Assembly (NCBI GenBank): GCA_910574635.1
Contig: CAJTCG010000011.1
Location: forward strand, 62,001-126,000
DNA length: 64,000 bases
Direction: 5' to 3'
Source of the DNA: Oscillospiraceae bacterium
GTDB taxonomy: Bacteria; Bacillota; Clostridia; Oscillospirales; Oscillospiraceae
In this document: positions 24,885 through 33,708 of the stretch, piece after piece
Layout of the letters: every line of letters starts with the position of its first letter
How positions within the stretch are numbered: position 1 is the stretch's first letter
Notes under the pieces: model-generated
Told to the model about the DNA's origin: nothing
What the model saw: the letters and a program-made list of their open reading frames with translations, nothing else
Database searches by the model: none
Program-made: the position numbers and the translations under genes

Positions 24885-25379
24885 GTGGAGGCTGTGAATA
24901 TTCCCCTGAATGTTGACTGGCAGCAGATTCTGCTGCACTGGATGAACCTGGCGATTCTCACCGGCGGGCTGTACTTCCTGCTCTACAAGCCGGTGAAGCA
25001 GTTCATGGAAAAGCGGGAAGCCTATTACCGGGATTTGGAGGATCAGGCCGCCGGGAAGCTCCGGGAGGCGGAGGAGCTGAAAGCCGCCTACCGGGCCAAG
25101 CTGGACGGGGCGGAGGAGGAGATCCACCAGGCCCGGGCCAAGGCCCAGGCGGCGGTCCAGCAGTCCGTGGAGGAGCAGATGGCCCAGGCGAAGCAGATCG
25201 TCGCCAAGGCCAAGGAGGAGGCCGCCAGCAGCCGGGAGCAAATCATCCGGGAGTCCCAGCGGGAGCTGCGGGAGCTGACGGTGGCCGCGGTGAAGAAGCT
25301 GACGGTGAAGGCCGACCCGGACCTCTTCGACCAATTCCTGAATTTGGCGGAGGGAGGAGGAGCCCATGAGGACCACTAG
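24885..25379 (+). CDS. atpF: F-type ATP synthase subunit b
   Basis: This 164-residue protein has one N-terminal membrane helix (ILLHWMNLAILTGGLYFLLY) and a long charged, Ala-rich helix forming the peripheral stalk, as in b subunits. The start is a GTG, either 24885 or 24894; neither has ideal spacing (GGAGG lies between them), so translation may be coupled to atpE. Its 3' end overlaps the next gene by 14 bases. Because no free delta subunit is encoded, its C-terminus must contact the delta-like domain fused to alpha or another partner. Confidence 0.9.
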   Translation: MEAVNIPLNVDWQQILLHWMNLAILTGGLYFLLYKPVKQFMEKREAYYRDLEDQAAGKLREAEELKAAYRAKLDGAEEEIHQARAKAQAAVQQSVEEQMAQAKQIVAKAKEEAASSREQIIRESQRELRELTVAAVKKLTVKADPDLFDQFLNLAEGGGAHEDH

Positions 25380-27120
25380 AGGCAGCCTCAAGGCGGAGCT
25401 CCGCAGCGCCGTCAAGCCCACGGAGGAACAGCTCCGGCGCTTTGAGAAATTTCTGGCGGACAAGTACAGGCGGAAAATTCCCCTGCAATGGGAGGAGGAC
25501 CCGGCGCTGAAGCAGGGCTTCCGCCTCCAGGTGGGGGCGGACATGTACGACTGGACCTTGCAGGGCCGGGTCCGGCAGTTCCGGGACTACGTCCGGGGGC
25601 TGGAAAGCGGGGCTAACGACATTCTGCCCCTGATGCGCCAGGCGGTGGAGGACTGGACCGTGGCCGTGGCCCCCGAGGAGATCGGCGAGGTGACGGCGGT
25701 GGACGGCGAGATCGCCTCCGTCAAGGGCCTGGACCACGCCCAGTATGGCGAGATTTTGCTGTTCAGCTCCGGCGTGAAGGGCATGGTCCAGGATCTGCGC
25801 CGGGACGGCGTGAGCTGCATCCTCTTCGGCAGCGGCGAGGAGGTTTCCGCCGGAAGCATGGTCCGCCGGACGCTGAAAACCGCCGGCATGCCGGTGGGCG
25901 AGGGCTTCCTGGGCCGGGTGGTGGATGCCCTGGGCGTCCCCGTGGACGGCAAGGGCAAAATCATCGCGGAGGCATACCGGCCTATTGAGACTCCGGCCCC
26001 TGGCATTCTGGACCGCCAGCCGGTGAACACCCCTATGGAGACGGGCCTTTTGGCCATCGACTCCATGTTCCCCATCGGCCGGGGCCAGCGGGAGCTGATC
26101 ATCGGCGACCGCCAGACCGGAAAGACGGCCATCGCCCTGGACGCCATCTTGAACCAGAAGGGGAAGGACGTGGTGTGCGTCTATGTGGCCATTGGGCAGA
26201 AGACCGGCAGCGTGGCCCAGATTGTGGAGAACCTGAGCCGCCGGGGGGCCATGGAGTACACCGCTGTGGTCACCGCCCCGGCCAGCGCCTCCGCCGCCCT
26301 TCAATATATCGCGCCCTACGCGGGCTGTGCCCTGGGGGAGCACTTTATGCGCCAGGGCCGGGATGTGCTGATTGTCTACGACGATTTGAGCAAGCACGCC
26401 ATCGCCTACCGGACACTGAGCCTCCTTTTGGAGCGCTCCCCGGGGCGGGAGGCCTACCCCGGCGACGTGTTCTACCTCCACTCCCGCCTTTTGGAGCGGG
26501 CGGCCCACCTCTCCGACGAGCTGGGGGGCGGCAGCATGACCGCCCTGCCCATTGTGGAGACTCAGGCGGGGGACGTGTCCGCCTATATCCCCACCAACAT
26601 CATTTCCATCACCGACGGGCAGATCTTCCTGGAGAGCGATTTGTTCTTCGCGGGCCAGCGGCCCGCCGTCAACGTGGGCCTCTCCGTCTCCCGGGTGGGC
26701 GGCGACGCCCAGACCAAGGCCATGAAGAAGGCCGTGGGAACCCTCCGGCTGGATCTGGCCCAGTACCGGGAGATGGAGGTTTTCACCCAGTTTTCCAGCG
26801 ACCTGGACGACGCCACCAAGCGCCAGCTCCGCTACGGCCAGGGCCTGATGCGCCTTTTGCGCCAGCCCCGGTACGCGCCGCTGTCCCAGCACCAGCAGGT
26901 CATCATCCTGGTGGCCGCCATGGCCCGCGTGTGTCAGGACGTGCCCCTGGAGCGGATGGACGCCTTCCGGGCCCATCTGCTCTCGGAGGTGGAGGCGGAG
27001 GCCCCGGATCTGTGCAGCCGCGTGGACCGCACCGGCCGGCTGAGCCCGGAGGACCGGGAGGAGATAGCCGGCCTGGCGAGGCGGGCTTTGGAGAGCTTCG
27101 CCGGAAGGAAGGACGGCTGA
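25366..27120 (+). CDS. atpA: F-type ATP synthase alpha subunit with fused delta C-terminal-like domain
   Basis: This 584-residue protein is about 80 longer than normal alpha. Residues about 14-78 (VKPTEEQLRRFEKFLADKY, then DPALKQGFRLQVGADMYD) match the C-terminal domain of delta/OSCP. Alpha proper starts near residue 95: EEIGEVTAVDGEIASVKGL, Walker A GDRQTGKTAIALD, then DVLIVYDDLSKHA and PTNIISITDGQIFLES. GGAGGAGGAG before ATG 25366 makes this a real start, not read-through. The operon has no separate atpH, and the delta N-terminal six-helix bundle is absent. With three alphas per F1, the complex would carry three delta-like domains. Confidence 0.9.
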   Translation: MRTTRGSLKAELRSAVKPTEEQLRRFEKFLADKYRRKIPLQWEEDPALKQGFRLQVGADMYDWTLQGRVRQFRDYVRGLESGANDILPLMRQAVEDWTVAVAPEEIGEVTAVDGEIASVKGLDHAQYGEILLFSSGVKGMVQDLRRDGVSCILFGSGEEVSAGSMVRRTLKTAGMPVGEGFLGRVVDALGVPVDGKGKIIAEAYRPIETPAPGILDRQPVNTPMETGLLAIDSMFPIGRGQRELIIGDRQTGKTAIALDAILNQKGKDVVCVYVAIGQKTGSVAQIVENLSRRGAMEYTAVVTAPASASAALQYIAPYAGCALGEHFMRQGRDVLIVYDDLSKHAIAYRTLSLLLERSPGREAYPGDVFYLHSRLLERAAHLSDELGGGSMTALPIVETQAGDVSAYIPTNIISITDGQIFLESDLFFAGQRPAVNVGLSVSRVGGDAQTKAMKKAVGTLRLDLAQYREMEVFTQFSSDLDDATKRQLRYGQGLMRLLRQPRYAPLSQHQQVIILVAAMARVCQDVPLERMDAFRAHLLSEVEAEAPDLCSRVDRTGRLSPEDREEIAGLARRALESFAGRKDG

Positions 27121-27121
27121 C

Positions 27122-28018
27122 ATGGCGGGAACCAAGGAGCTCAAGACCCACATTGAGAGCGTGGGAGAGACCCGGAAAATCACCAACGCCATGTATTTGA
27201 TCGCCTCCACCAAGCTCCGCCGGGCCCGGCAGGAGCTGGACCAGACCCGGCCCTACTTCGAGGCCCTCCGGGGGGAAATCCGGCGGATTTTCCGCACGGC
27301 CTACAACGTGGACAGCCGCTTCTTCTACCCGATGGGCAGCGACGCGCCCCTGAAGGGAACCTATGGCTGCCTCCTCATCACCGCCGACAAAGGCCTGGCG
27401 GGGGCCTATAACCAAAACGCCATCCGGGTGGCCCAGGAGCTTTTGGAGCGGCACCCGGACACGAAGCTGTTTGTTGTGGGAGAGTATGGGCGGCGGTTTT
27501 TCGACCAGCGGAAAATCCCCATTGAGCACAGCTTCCTCTACACCGCGCAAAACCCCACTATGGCCCGGGCCCGGGAGATCAGTGCGCTGCTGCTGGACGG
27601 CTTTGACCGGGGGGAGCTGAAGGAGATCTATCTCATTTACACGGACATGGAAAGCGCCATGAGCGCCCAAGCCCGCTCCACCCGGCTTCTGCCCTTCCAC
27701 CGGACCCACTTCGCCGGAGCCCCGGCGGGGGAGGGGGCCATGACGGAGCGCTTCGAGTTCTACCCCGATGTGGGGACCGTGCTGAACAGCGTTATGCGGA
27801 GCTATGTCACCGGCTTTATCTACAGCGCCCTGATTGACAGCTTCTGCTGCGAGCAGAACGCCCGGATGAGCGCCATGGACAACGCGGACCGGAACGCGGA
27901 AAAGCTCCTGGGGGAGCTGTCCCTCCAGTATAACCGGGTCCGCCAGGCGGCCATTACCCAGGAGATTACGGAGATCTCCGCCGGGGCCCGGGCCCAGCGC
28001 CAAAAGAAGGGGAGGTAA
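27122..28018 (+). CDS. atpG: F-type ATP synthase gamma subunit
   Basis: This 298-residue central-stalk rotor subunit has conserved ends: an N-terminal helix (GETRKITNAMYLIASTKLRR) and a C-terminal helix (NAEKLLGELSLQYNRVRQAA, ITQEITEI). The middle Rossmann-like part has LLITADKGLAGAYN. It transmits c-ring rotation to the beta subunits. It begins 1 base after the alpha stop. Confidence 0.95.
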   Translation: MAGTKELKTHIESVGETRKITNAMYLIASTKLRRARQELDQTRPYFEALRGEIRRIFRTAYNVDSRFFYPMGSDAPLKGTYGCLLITADKGLAGAYNQNAIRVAQELLERHPDTKLFVVGEYGRRFFDQRKIPIEHSFLYTAQNPTMARAREISALLLDGFDRGELKEIYLIYTDMESAMSAQARSTRLLPFHRTHFAGAPAGEGAMTERFEFYPDVGTVLNSVMRSYVTGFIYSALIDSFCCEQNARMSAMDNADRNAEKLLGELSLQYNRVRQAAITQEITEISAGARAQRQKKGR

Positions 28019-29427
<1,409 letters not shown>

Positions 29428-29428
<1 letters not shown>

Positions 29429-29838
29429 TGGAAGTCTTTCAGGCCCACATCCTGGCGGCGGACCGCTCCTTCTATGAGGGGCCCTGCGTCAGCCTGACCG
29501 TCCCCACCAGCGACGGGGAACAGGGCATCCTGGCTCATCACAGCGACATGATCGCCGCCGTGCTGCCGGGGACCCTGCGCTACCAGACCCCGGAGGGGCC
29601 CGTCCAGCTGGCGGCGGTGTCCTCCGGCTTGGTGAAGATTGAGAAAAACGAGGTCCTGGTGCTGGTGGACTCCGTGGAACGGCCCGAGGAGATCGACGCC
29701 GCCCGGGCCCGCCGGGAGGCCGACGAGGCACGGGAGGCCATGCTCCAGAAGAAGAGCCGCCAGGAGTACCAGCTGGCCCAGGCGACCCTGGCCCGGGCCA
29801 TGAACCGCCTGCGGGTGAAGGGTACGGAAATCAAATAG
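29428..29838 (+). CDS. atpC: F-type ATP synthase epsilon subunit
   Basis: This 136-residue protein has an N-terminal beta sandwich (FQAHILAADRSFYEGPCVSL, then GEQGILAHHSDMIAAVLPG) and a C-terminal helical hairpin, the usual regulatory element of epsilon. ATG 29428 overlaps the beta stop; GTG 29425 is an alternative. It is the last gene of the operon, followed by a terminator. Confidence 0.93.
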
Positions 29839-29850
29839 CAAATAGAGCGA

Positions 29851-29888
29851 AACGCGCCTCTCCCCAGATGGGAGGAGGCGCGTTTTTT
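29851..29888 (+). terminator. Terminator of the ATP synthase operon
   Basis: AACGCGCCTC and GAGGCGCGTT pair around an inner TCCCC/GGGA stem, followed by TTTTTT. Confidence 0.85.
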
Positions 29889-31210
29889 CACGGCAGCAGA
29901 GGCAGGCACACCACCAGCTGGAACCGCCCGCCCCCGGCCCGGGTCTCCAGGGACCCGCCCAGGCGCTCCGCGATTTCCCGCATCCCCGCCAGGCCGAAGC
30001 CGTGGGACGTCCTGTCCGCCTTGGTGGTGGCAAGGTCCGGGGCCAGCTCCCCGGCGTAGGCGTTTTCCACCCGGAGCATGAAAAGGCCCTTTTCCGCCCG
30101 GCAGCGGAGGGTGACGGTCTTGTCCTCCGCTTCCTCCGCCGCCTCCATGGCGTTGTCCGCGGCGTTTCCCAGCAGGGCGCACAGGTCCACCTCCGCCAGG
30201 GGCAGCGCCTTGGGCAGGGACACGGAAAAGTCCGCCGTGAGGCCCGAGCGGCCCATGGCCTCCGCCTTGGCGGATAGGACGGCGTTGGCCGCGTCGTTTT
30301 CGCACAGCCGCTTCCCGCCCCGGAGGGCGGGGGAGTCGGCAAGCTGGTCGATGTATTGCAGGGCCTTGCCGTCCTCCCCCATGTCCACCAGGCCCCGGAG
30401 GGCCGTCAGGTGGTTCCGCAGGTCGTGGCGGAGGGTGCGGACCTGCCGCTCCTCCCGCTGGAGGCCCTGGTAGTAGCTTTCCCGGAGGGAGGCCAGCTTG
30501 TCTGCCTCCTCCAGCCGCTGGTGGTTTTCCAGTACCAATATGGCGTACAGCAGGGCCAGGGAGGTGAGGAAGATAAAGGGGAGCACCGCTACCCCCAGAT
30601 TCATAATCAGGCCGTGGAGAAGAGCGTTGCTGTAGATATAATCCGACTGGAGAAGGGGCAGCAGCACCACCGCCAGCAGCGAGCTGAAGGGCATGGCGGC
30701 CAGGAGCAGCACCAGATTCCAAAACCGGGGGGAGAGCTGGGGCGGGCGCTTTGGCAGGTGTTTCCGCGGCGCCAGGTACAGCAGGGCCCAGACGGCGAGG
30801 CGGATGAATTTACTGCTGTAGTAATACAGATCGTCCAGGCCGAAGTTGGCCATAATGGGGCCATAATAGGTATCCAGCACGGCGTTGACGGACATGATGA
30901 GGCAGAAAAAGATGACCGTCAGCGTCAGCCGCCCGGCCCGGTCCCCCTTGGAGGCCAGCAGGAGCACGGGGAAAAAGAACAGCAGGATGAACAGCAGATT
31001 GGTGTCCCCCAGCCAAATCACCATGTCGGAGATGCTGCCCAGAAACAGGACCAGCGCGATTCGCCAGCCCCGCCGGGGTTTCACCGCCAAAAAGGCGGAC
31101 ACGATCCGAAAGAGGAAGAAGCCGCTGGTAAACACCAGGATCAGCCAGAACCAATTTTGAAAGCAGAGCAGCAGGTATTCCGCCAGGCTGATTAAAAACG
31201 TTGAAGCCAT
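29888..31210 (-). CDS. AgrC-like sensor histidine kinase (HPK10 type)
   Basis: This 440-residue protein has six or seven N-terminal membrane segments (to about residue 215), then a coiled linker. The phospho-acceptor His lies in VRTLRHDLRNHLTALRGLVD, and a GHKL ATPase domain follows (N box LLGNAADNAMEAAEEAE, G box SHGFGLAGMREIAERLGG). It is the family of AgrC and other peptide-sensing kinases. It starts 3 bases after the upstream response regulator. No agrB or agrD peptide gene was found beside it, so the signal is unknown. Confidence 0.88.
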   Translation of the reverse strand: MASTFLISLAEYLLLCFQNWFWLILVFTSGFFLFRIVSAFLAVKPRRGWRIALVLFLGSISDMVIWLGDTNLLFILLFFFPVLLLASKGDRAGRLTLTVIFFCLIMSVNAVLDTYYGPIMANFGLDDLYYYSSKFIRLAVWALLYLAPRKHLPKRPPQLSPRFWNLVLLLAAMPFSSLLAVVLLPLLQSDYIYSNALLHGLIMNLGVAVLPFIFLTSLALLYAILVLENHQRLEEADKLASLRESYYQGLQREERQVRTLRHDLRNHLTALRGLVDMGEDGKALQYIDQLADSPALRGGKRLCENDAANAVLSAKAEAMGRSGLTADFSVSLPKALPLAEVDLCALLGNAADNAMEAAEEAEDKTVTLRCRAEKGLFMLRVENAYAGELAPDLATTKADRTSHGFGLAGMREIAERLGGSLETRAGGGRFQLVVCLPLLP

Positions 31211-31213
31211 GGC

Positions 31214-31930
31214 CTAGCCCTCCAGGGCCGTCCGGGCCAGGGCGGCCAGGGCGGCGGAGCGGCAGGCCCGGCTGACGGGAAGCGCCTCGCCGCCCACAAA
31301 GACCTGGCTTCCCTCCATCCGCTCTACGGCGGCGGTGCGGACCAGATAGCGCTGGTGGACCCGGACGAAGGACTCTCCCACGTCCCGCTCCACGTCGTCC
31401 AGCTTGCCGTAAAAGGTATAGGTCCGGGCGGCGGAGACGCAGGTGACCTGCCGCCGGTCGGAGGCGAAATAGAGAATGCTCTTCTTGGGAATCCGGTACA
31501 GCGTCTCGCCGCTGCGGCAGAGGAAGGCCTGGTCCCCCTCCCGGAGGCGGGCCTCCGCCGCCCGGTCCAGCACGCCGTCCAGCTGGTCCGGCTTGGGGGG
31601 CTTCATCAGGTAGCCCAGGGCCCCCACGGAATAGCCGTCGAACACGTAGTCCGTGTAGCCGGTGACAAAGACCAGCAGCAGCCCCTCGTCCGCCTCCCGG
31701 AGGCGGCGGGCGGTCTCCATGCCGTTCAGCTCCCCCATTTCAATGTCCAAAAATACCAGGTCCAGCTCCCCGGCGTGGCTGCCCAGCCAGCGGAGGAGGC
31801 CCTCCCCGGAGGAGAATTCAAAAAAGGACGTGTCCGCCCCGCTCCGCCGCCGCTCCAGGGCCCGCTCCAACGCGGCCCGGAGGGCGACGCGGGCGTCGGC
31901 GCTGTCGTCGCAGATGCCGATTCGCAGCAT
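31214..31930 (-). CDS. LytTR-family response regulator
   Basis: This 238-residue AgrA-like regulator has a receiver domain with DD at residues 8-9 (RIGICDDSAD), phospho-acceptor Asp in LDLVFLDIEMGELNG and the Lys in GYLMKPPKP. A LytTR DNA-binding domain follows (about residues 135-235; FVRVHQRYLVRTAAVERM). It works with the kinase encoded directly downstream. AAGGAGA precedes the ATG at 31930. Confidence 0.92.
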   Translation of the reverse strand: MLRIGICDDSADARVALRAALERALERRRSGADTSFFEFSSGEGLLRWLGSHAGELDLVFLDIEMGELNGMETARRLREADEGLLLVFVTGYTDYVFDGYSVGALGYLMKPPKPDQLDGVLDRAAEARLREGDQAFLCRSGETLYRIPKKSILYFASDRRQVTCVSAARTYTFYGKLDDVERDVGESFVRVHQRYLVRTAAVERMEGSQVFVGGEALPVSRACRSAALAALARTALEG

Positions 31931-31960
31931 GGTATCATCTCCTTGTGGTTTGCTGGGGCT

Positions 31961-31989
31961 ATTATAGCACATTACCGGCGGTTCGCCAA
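31961..31989 (-). promoter_or_regulatory. Promoter of the LytTR two-component operon
   Basis: TTGGCG (31989-31984), 17 bases, TATAAT (31966-31961) with a TGTGC extension on the minus strand. Confidence 0.65.
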
Positions 31990-32071
31990 ACCAATTATGA
32001 CGGCAAAAGCGCCAAAGATGACGCCGCTTGCGCCGGAGCCCCCAAACTTTACAACGAACCCGCCAAAGAGA

Positions 32072-32100
32072 GCGGCCCCGTTTGCGGGGGCCGTTTTTTT
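32072..32100 (+). terminator. Orphan terminator hairpin upstream of the TraX-like gene
   Basis: CGGCCCC and GGGGCCG enclose a short loop, followed by seven T on the plus strand. No plus-strand gene ends just before it, so it may terminate a small RNA or a read-through transcript. Confidence 0.6.
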
Positions 32101-32188
32101 GCGCTATTCTGGCAATGGAAGCGGACGTAAGCATTTACAGCCGGACTTCCGTATCAATCGCTGTCACAGAATAGAGGAAGTGCTTGCT

Positions 32189-32947
32189 ATGAATTGGAAT
32201 TCCATCCGCGCCGCCCTGACCACCCCCACGGAGGTCCCCCGGCAGGGGCCCCGGCTGCAAACGAATTTGGACACGGACCTTTTGAAGCTCGCCGCCATCG
32301 TCTCCATGCTCATCGACCATGTGGGCGGCGCCTTCTTTCCGGAGGTCGGGGCCTTCCGCTGGATTGGGCGGCTGGCGTTTCCGATTTTCTGCTACTGCCT
32401 GACCGTGGGACTGCTGTACACCCGAAACATCAAGCTGTATCTGGGCCGCCTGGCGGTGTTCGCCGTGGTCTCCCAGCCCTTCTACGTCCTGGCCTTCCAC
32501 CCCCACGACTGGATGGTGGACCGGAATTGGAGCAACTGGAACATCTTCTTTACCCTGTTTTTGTCCCTCCTGGCCATGTACGGGCTGAAGGAGCGGAAGT
32601 GGTGGCTGTTCCTGGGGGCCTTCTTCGCGGTGAGCTGGTGGAACTTCGACTATTCCGGCATCGGGATTCAATTGATGCTGATTTTCTTCCTCTGCCGGAA
32701 CCACCCCAAAATTGGCGCGGCCCTCTATGTGCTGACCTACCTGCCCTGCCTCTGGGGCGGCTATCTGGAGGACCCGCTGGCCTTGAAGCTGGGCGGCTTC
32801 GCCGTGGACTGGGCTGTGTTTGCCCTGCTGGCCGCGCCGCTGATCTTCCTCCCCACCCGCTCCGGGCTGAAAATCCCCAAGTGGTTCTTCTACGCCTTCT
32901 ATCCCGCCCATCTCGCCGTCATTGCGGCAATTCAATTCATGCTGTAA
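32189..32947 (+). CDS. TraX-family membrane protein
   Basis: This 252-residue integral membrane protein carries the TraX features: LKLAAIVSMLIDHVGGAFFP near the start, IGRLAFPIFCYCLTVGL, then WSNWNIFFTLFLSLLAMYGL. TraX acetylates F-pilin in conjugative plasmids; chromosomal copies in Firmicutes are common and uncharacterised, probably membrane acyltransferases. AGAGGAAG lies before ATG 32189. It lies 12 bases before an ABC ATPase gene, so cotranscription is likely. No conjugation genes are nearby. Confidence 0.85.
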   Translation: MNWNSIRAALTTPTEVPRQGPRLQTNLDTDLLKLAAIVSMLIDHVGGAFFPEVGAFRWIGRLAFPIFCYCLTVGLLYTRNIKLYLGRLAVFAVVSQPFYVLAFHPHDWMVDRNWSNWNIFFTLFLSLLAMYGLKERKWWLFLGAFFAVSWWNFDYSGIGIQLMLIFFLCRNHPKIGAALYVLTYLPCLWGGYLEDPLALKLGGFAVDWAVFALLAAPLIFLPTRSGLKIPKWFFYAFYPAHLAVIAAIQFML

Positions 32948-32959
32948 GAAAGGATGACT

Positions 32960-33706
32960 ATGATGCTGACTGTAGAAAATCTGTGCAAATCCTATCAAGT
33001 GGGAAAGACCTCCTATGAGGTGCTGAAGGGAGTCTCCCTTCAAGTGGGAAAGGGCGAGTTTGTGGCCGTCATGGGCCCCTCCGGCTCCGGCAAGACCACC
33101 CTCTTGAACTGCATTTCCTGCTACATCCCCGCCGACTCCGGCAGTATCCGCCTGGGGAAAACCGAGCTGGCCCGCCTGGGAGAGGACGCCCTGGCGGAGG
33201 TCCGCAACAAGCAGCTGGGCTTCGTCTTCCAGGACTTCCTCCTGCTGGACGGCCTGACGGTGCGGCAGAACATTTTGCTTCCCGCCATCATCGGCGGCGT
33301 CGTCTCCGGCATGACGGAGCAGCGGGCGGATCAGCTCTGCGAGGTCTTTGGCATCGCGGGCATCCGGGACAAATACCCGGCGGAGATCTCCGGCGGCGAG
33401 AAGCAGCGCACCGCCGTGGCCCGGGCCCTCATCAACCACCCCCTGCTGATTCTGGCCGACGAGCCCACGGGCAACCTGGACTCCAAGTCCACCCGGGCGG
33501 TGATCCGCTCCTTTGAGCAGGCCAAGAGCGCCCTGGAGGCCACGATTTTCATGGTGACCCACGACTCCTACGCCGCCTCCTTCTGCGACCGGGTGGTAAT
33601 TCTCCGGGACGGCGTGGTCTGGAAGGTGCTGGAGAAGGGAGCCACGGAGCGGGAGACGTTCCAGGACCAGCTTCTGGACGCGGTCCGGGAAATGGGGAGG
33701 GAATAA
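32960..33706 (+). CDS. ABC transporter ATPase, BceA/LolD type
   Basis: This 248-residue ATPase has Walker A (GPSGSGKTT), Q-loop (FVFQDFLLLDGL), signature ISGGEKQR and Walker B (LLILADEPTGNLD). It is the MacB/BceA class, pairing with an FtsX-type permease. Such pairs sense or remove cell-wall-active peptides such as bacitracin. ATG 32960 is favoured over 32954 because AAAGG is then properly spaced. It ends 2 bases before its permease gene. Confidence 0.92.
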   Translation: MMLTVENLCKSYQVGKTSYEVLKGVSLQVGKGEFVAVMGPSGSGKTTLLNCISCYIPADSGSIRLGKTELARLGEDALAEVRNKQLGFVFQDFLLLDGLTVRQNILLPAIIGGVVSGMTEQRADQLCEVFGIAGIRDKYPAEISGGEKQRTAVARALINHPLLILADEPTGNLDSKSTRAVIRSFEQAKSALEATIFMVTHDSYAASFCDRVVILRDGVVWKVLEKGATERETFQDQLLDAVREMGRE

Positions 33707-33708
33707 CC

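Noticed and set aside
25240..25390. Frameshifted or truncated atpH between atpF and atpA
   Set aside because: The b subunit runs to a normal end, the next start has a strong ribosome site 14 bases inside it, and no delta N-terminal domain sequence exists in any frame there.
31997..32188. Short plus-strand frame before the TraX-like gene that could be an AgrD-like peptide
   Set aside because: No ribosome site at the ATG, no AgrD-like amphipathic helix or Cys-containing ring segment, no agrB nearby, and a terminator interrupts it.
32189..32947. TraX-like gene as a sign of a conjugative element
   Set aside because: No relaxase, coupling protein, integrase, origin of transfer or attachment repeats are found nearby; chromosomal TraX-like genes are common in Firmicutes.
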